Shown here: positions 14,584 through 14,883 of the stretch, one piece after another
Layout of the letters: each line of letters opens with the position of its first letter
Numbering within the stretch: the stretch's first letter is position 1
NCBI GenBank assembly: GCA_005881995.1
Contig: VBHV01000112.1
Location: 1 to 14,883, forward strand
Length of the DNA: 14,883 nucleotides
Direction: 5' to 3'
Source of the DNA: Chloroflexota bacterium
GTDB lineage: Bacteria > Chloroflexota > Ktedonobacteria > Ktedonobacterales > Ktedonobacteraceae
Notes under the pieces: model-generated
Databases searched by the model: none
Seen by the model: only the letters and a program-made list of their open reading frames with translations
Told to the model about the DNA's origin: nothing
Translations under genes and position numbers: made by a program

Positions 14584-14883
14584 TCATAAGTCGAGCGACA
14601 ATTTCCGGGTTCGTTTGGATGCCAGCCGTACTCTGTAGCGCGGCTGCCCTTCGCCTTCACTGGGTACCTCCTGCACGAAGCCTTGCACGGCCAGATCGGC
14701 TAACAGGGTGTTCGTGATGGCTTCATCTCGCTGGATGAGGACCGCTACCTCCGACAGTCCGGCTTCTCCCTGGCGCATTAACCAGGTAACAATCATCTGT
14801 AACTCGTCAGGTAGTTCCAGGATATCGGCCATCGAAACTCCAACCGGCTCTCCTGTAGGAGACTCTGATTGCTCCTCTTTCAT
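14584..14883 (-). CDS. Small winged-helix-like protein
   Basis: Up to 99 residues, ending at TGA (14584-14586). The first Met codon sits exactly at the window edge, so the true start could lie further out. An internal ATG at 14832 (Met18) has GGAG five nt upstream and would give 82 residues; I think that start is at least as likely. From about residue 25 the pattern is helix (ELQMIVTWLMRQ), helix (LSEVAVLIQ), recognition-like helix (ITNTLLADLAVQGFV), then a two-strand wing (PRYRVRLA). This matches the order of a MarR/ArsR-type winged helix. The C-terminus is basic (KRTRKLS). The gene is convergent with the MinD-like gene, 142 nt apart, and no clear terminator was found between them. Function unknown; it may regulate an operon outside the window. 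Confidence 0.6.
   Translation of the reverse strand: MKEEQSESPTGEPVGVSMADILELPDELQMIVTWLMRQGEAGLSEVAVLIQRDEAITNTLLADLAVQGFVQEVPSEGEGQPRYRVRLASKRTRKLSLDL

Overview
The window is about 15 kb of bacterial chromosome with moderate G+C. It most resembles a Chloroflexota genome of the Ktedonobacteria type. That placement is inferred from protein architecture: COG3899-like ATPases with TPR tails, a Ser/Thr kinase fused to a cyclase-like domain and an AAA ATPase, an FHA protein with a C-terminal membrane helix, a 7TM hybrid histidine kinase, and a MinD-like ATPase with an RGGTGKS P-loop. No rRNA, tRNA, CRISPR array or intact mobile element was seen.

Layout. (1) 1-2127, minus: the N-terminal 709 residues of an AAA ATPase/TPR protein that runs off the left edge. 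(2) 2128-2553: non-coding, with a possible minus-strand promoter and a structured leader upstream of the next gene. (3) 2554-3845, plus: a nitroreductase-like gene broken by a frameshift near its 3' end. (4) 3892-5617, minus: a GH15 glucoamylase/trehalase-type gene broken by an out-of-frame internal deletion. (5) 5672-5950, plus: the C-terminal remnant of an HxlR-like regulator. (6) 5951-6248: non-coding, with a strong hairpin, a near-consensus promoter and a 14-bp palindrome. (7) 6249-6699, plus: a decayed FHA-domain membrane protein gene. (8) 6740-9574, plus: a kinase-cyclase-AAA fusion that seems to have lost its TPR tail. (9) 9712-14441, plus: three intact, closely spaced genes for a REC/HAMP-like response regulator, a 7TM-PAS-HisKA-HATPase-REC-REC-Hpt hybrid kinase, and a MinD/ParA-like ATPase. 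(10) 14584-14883, minus: a small winged-helix-like protein at the right edge.

How the genes may work together. The 9.7-14.4 kb unit can be read as a self-contained phosphorelay (His376, Asp676/Asp821, His981) with a separate response regulator that lacks a DNA-binding domain and a MinD-like switch ATPase. This suggests an output through protein interaction or positioning rather than direct transcription control. The preceding FHA/STPK unit would be a second, phospho-Ser/Thr signalling module; its FHA partner is dead and its cyclase-like domain lacks the usual transition-state Asn. About 7 kb (2.5-9.6 kb) contains four clearly broken genes and one probably shortened gene next to an intact signalling operon, which suggests a locus undergoing decay, or an assembly with localised indels.
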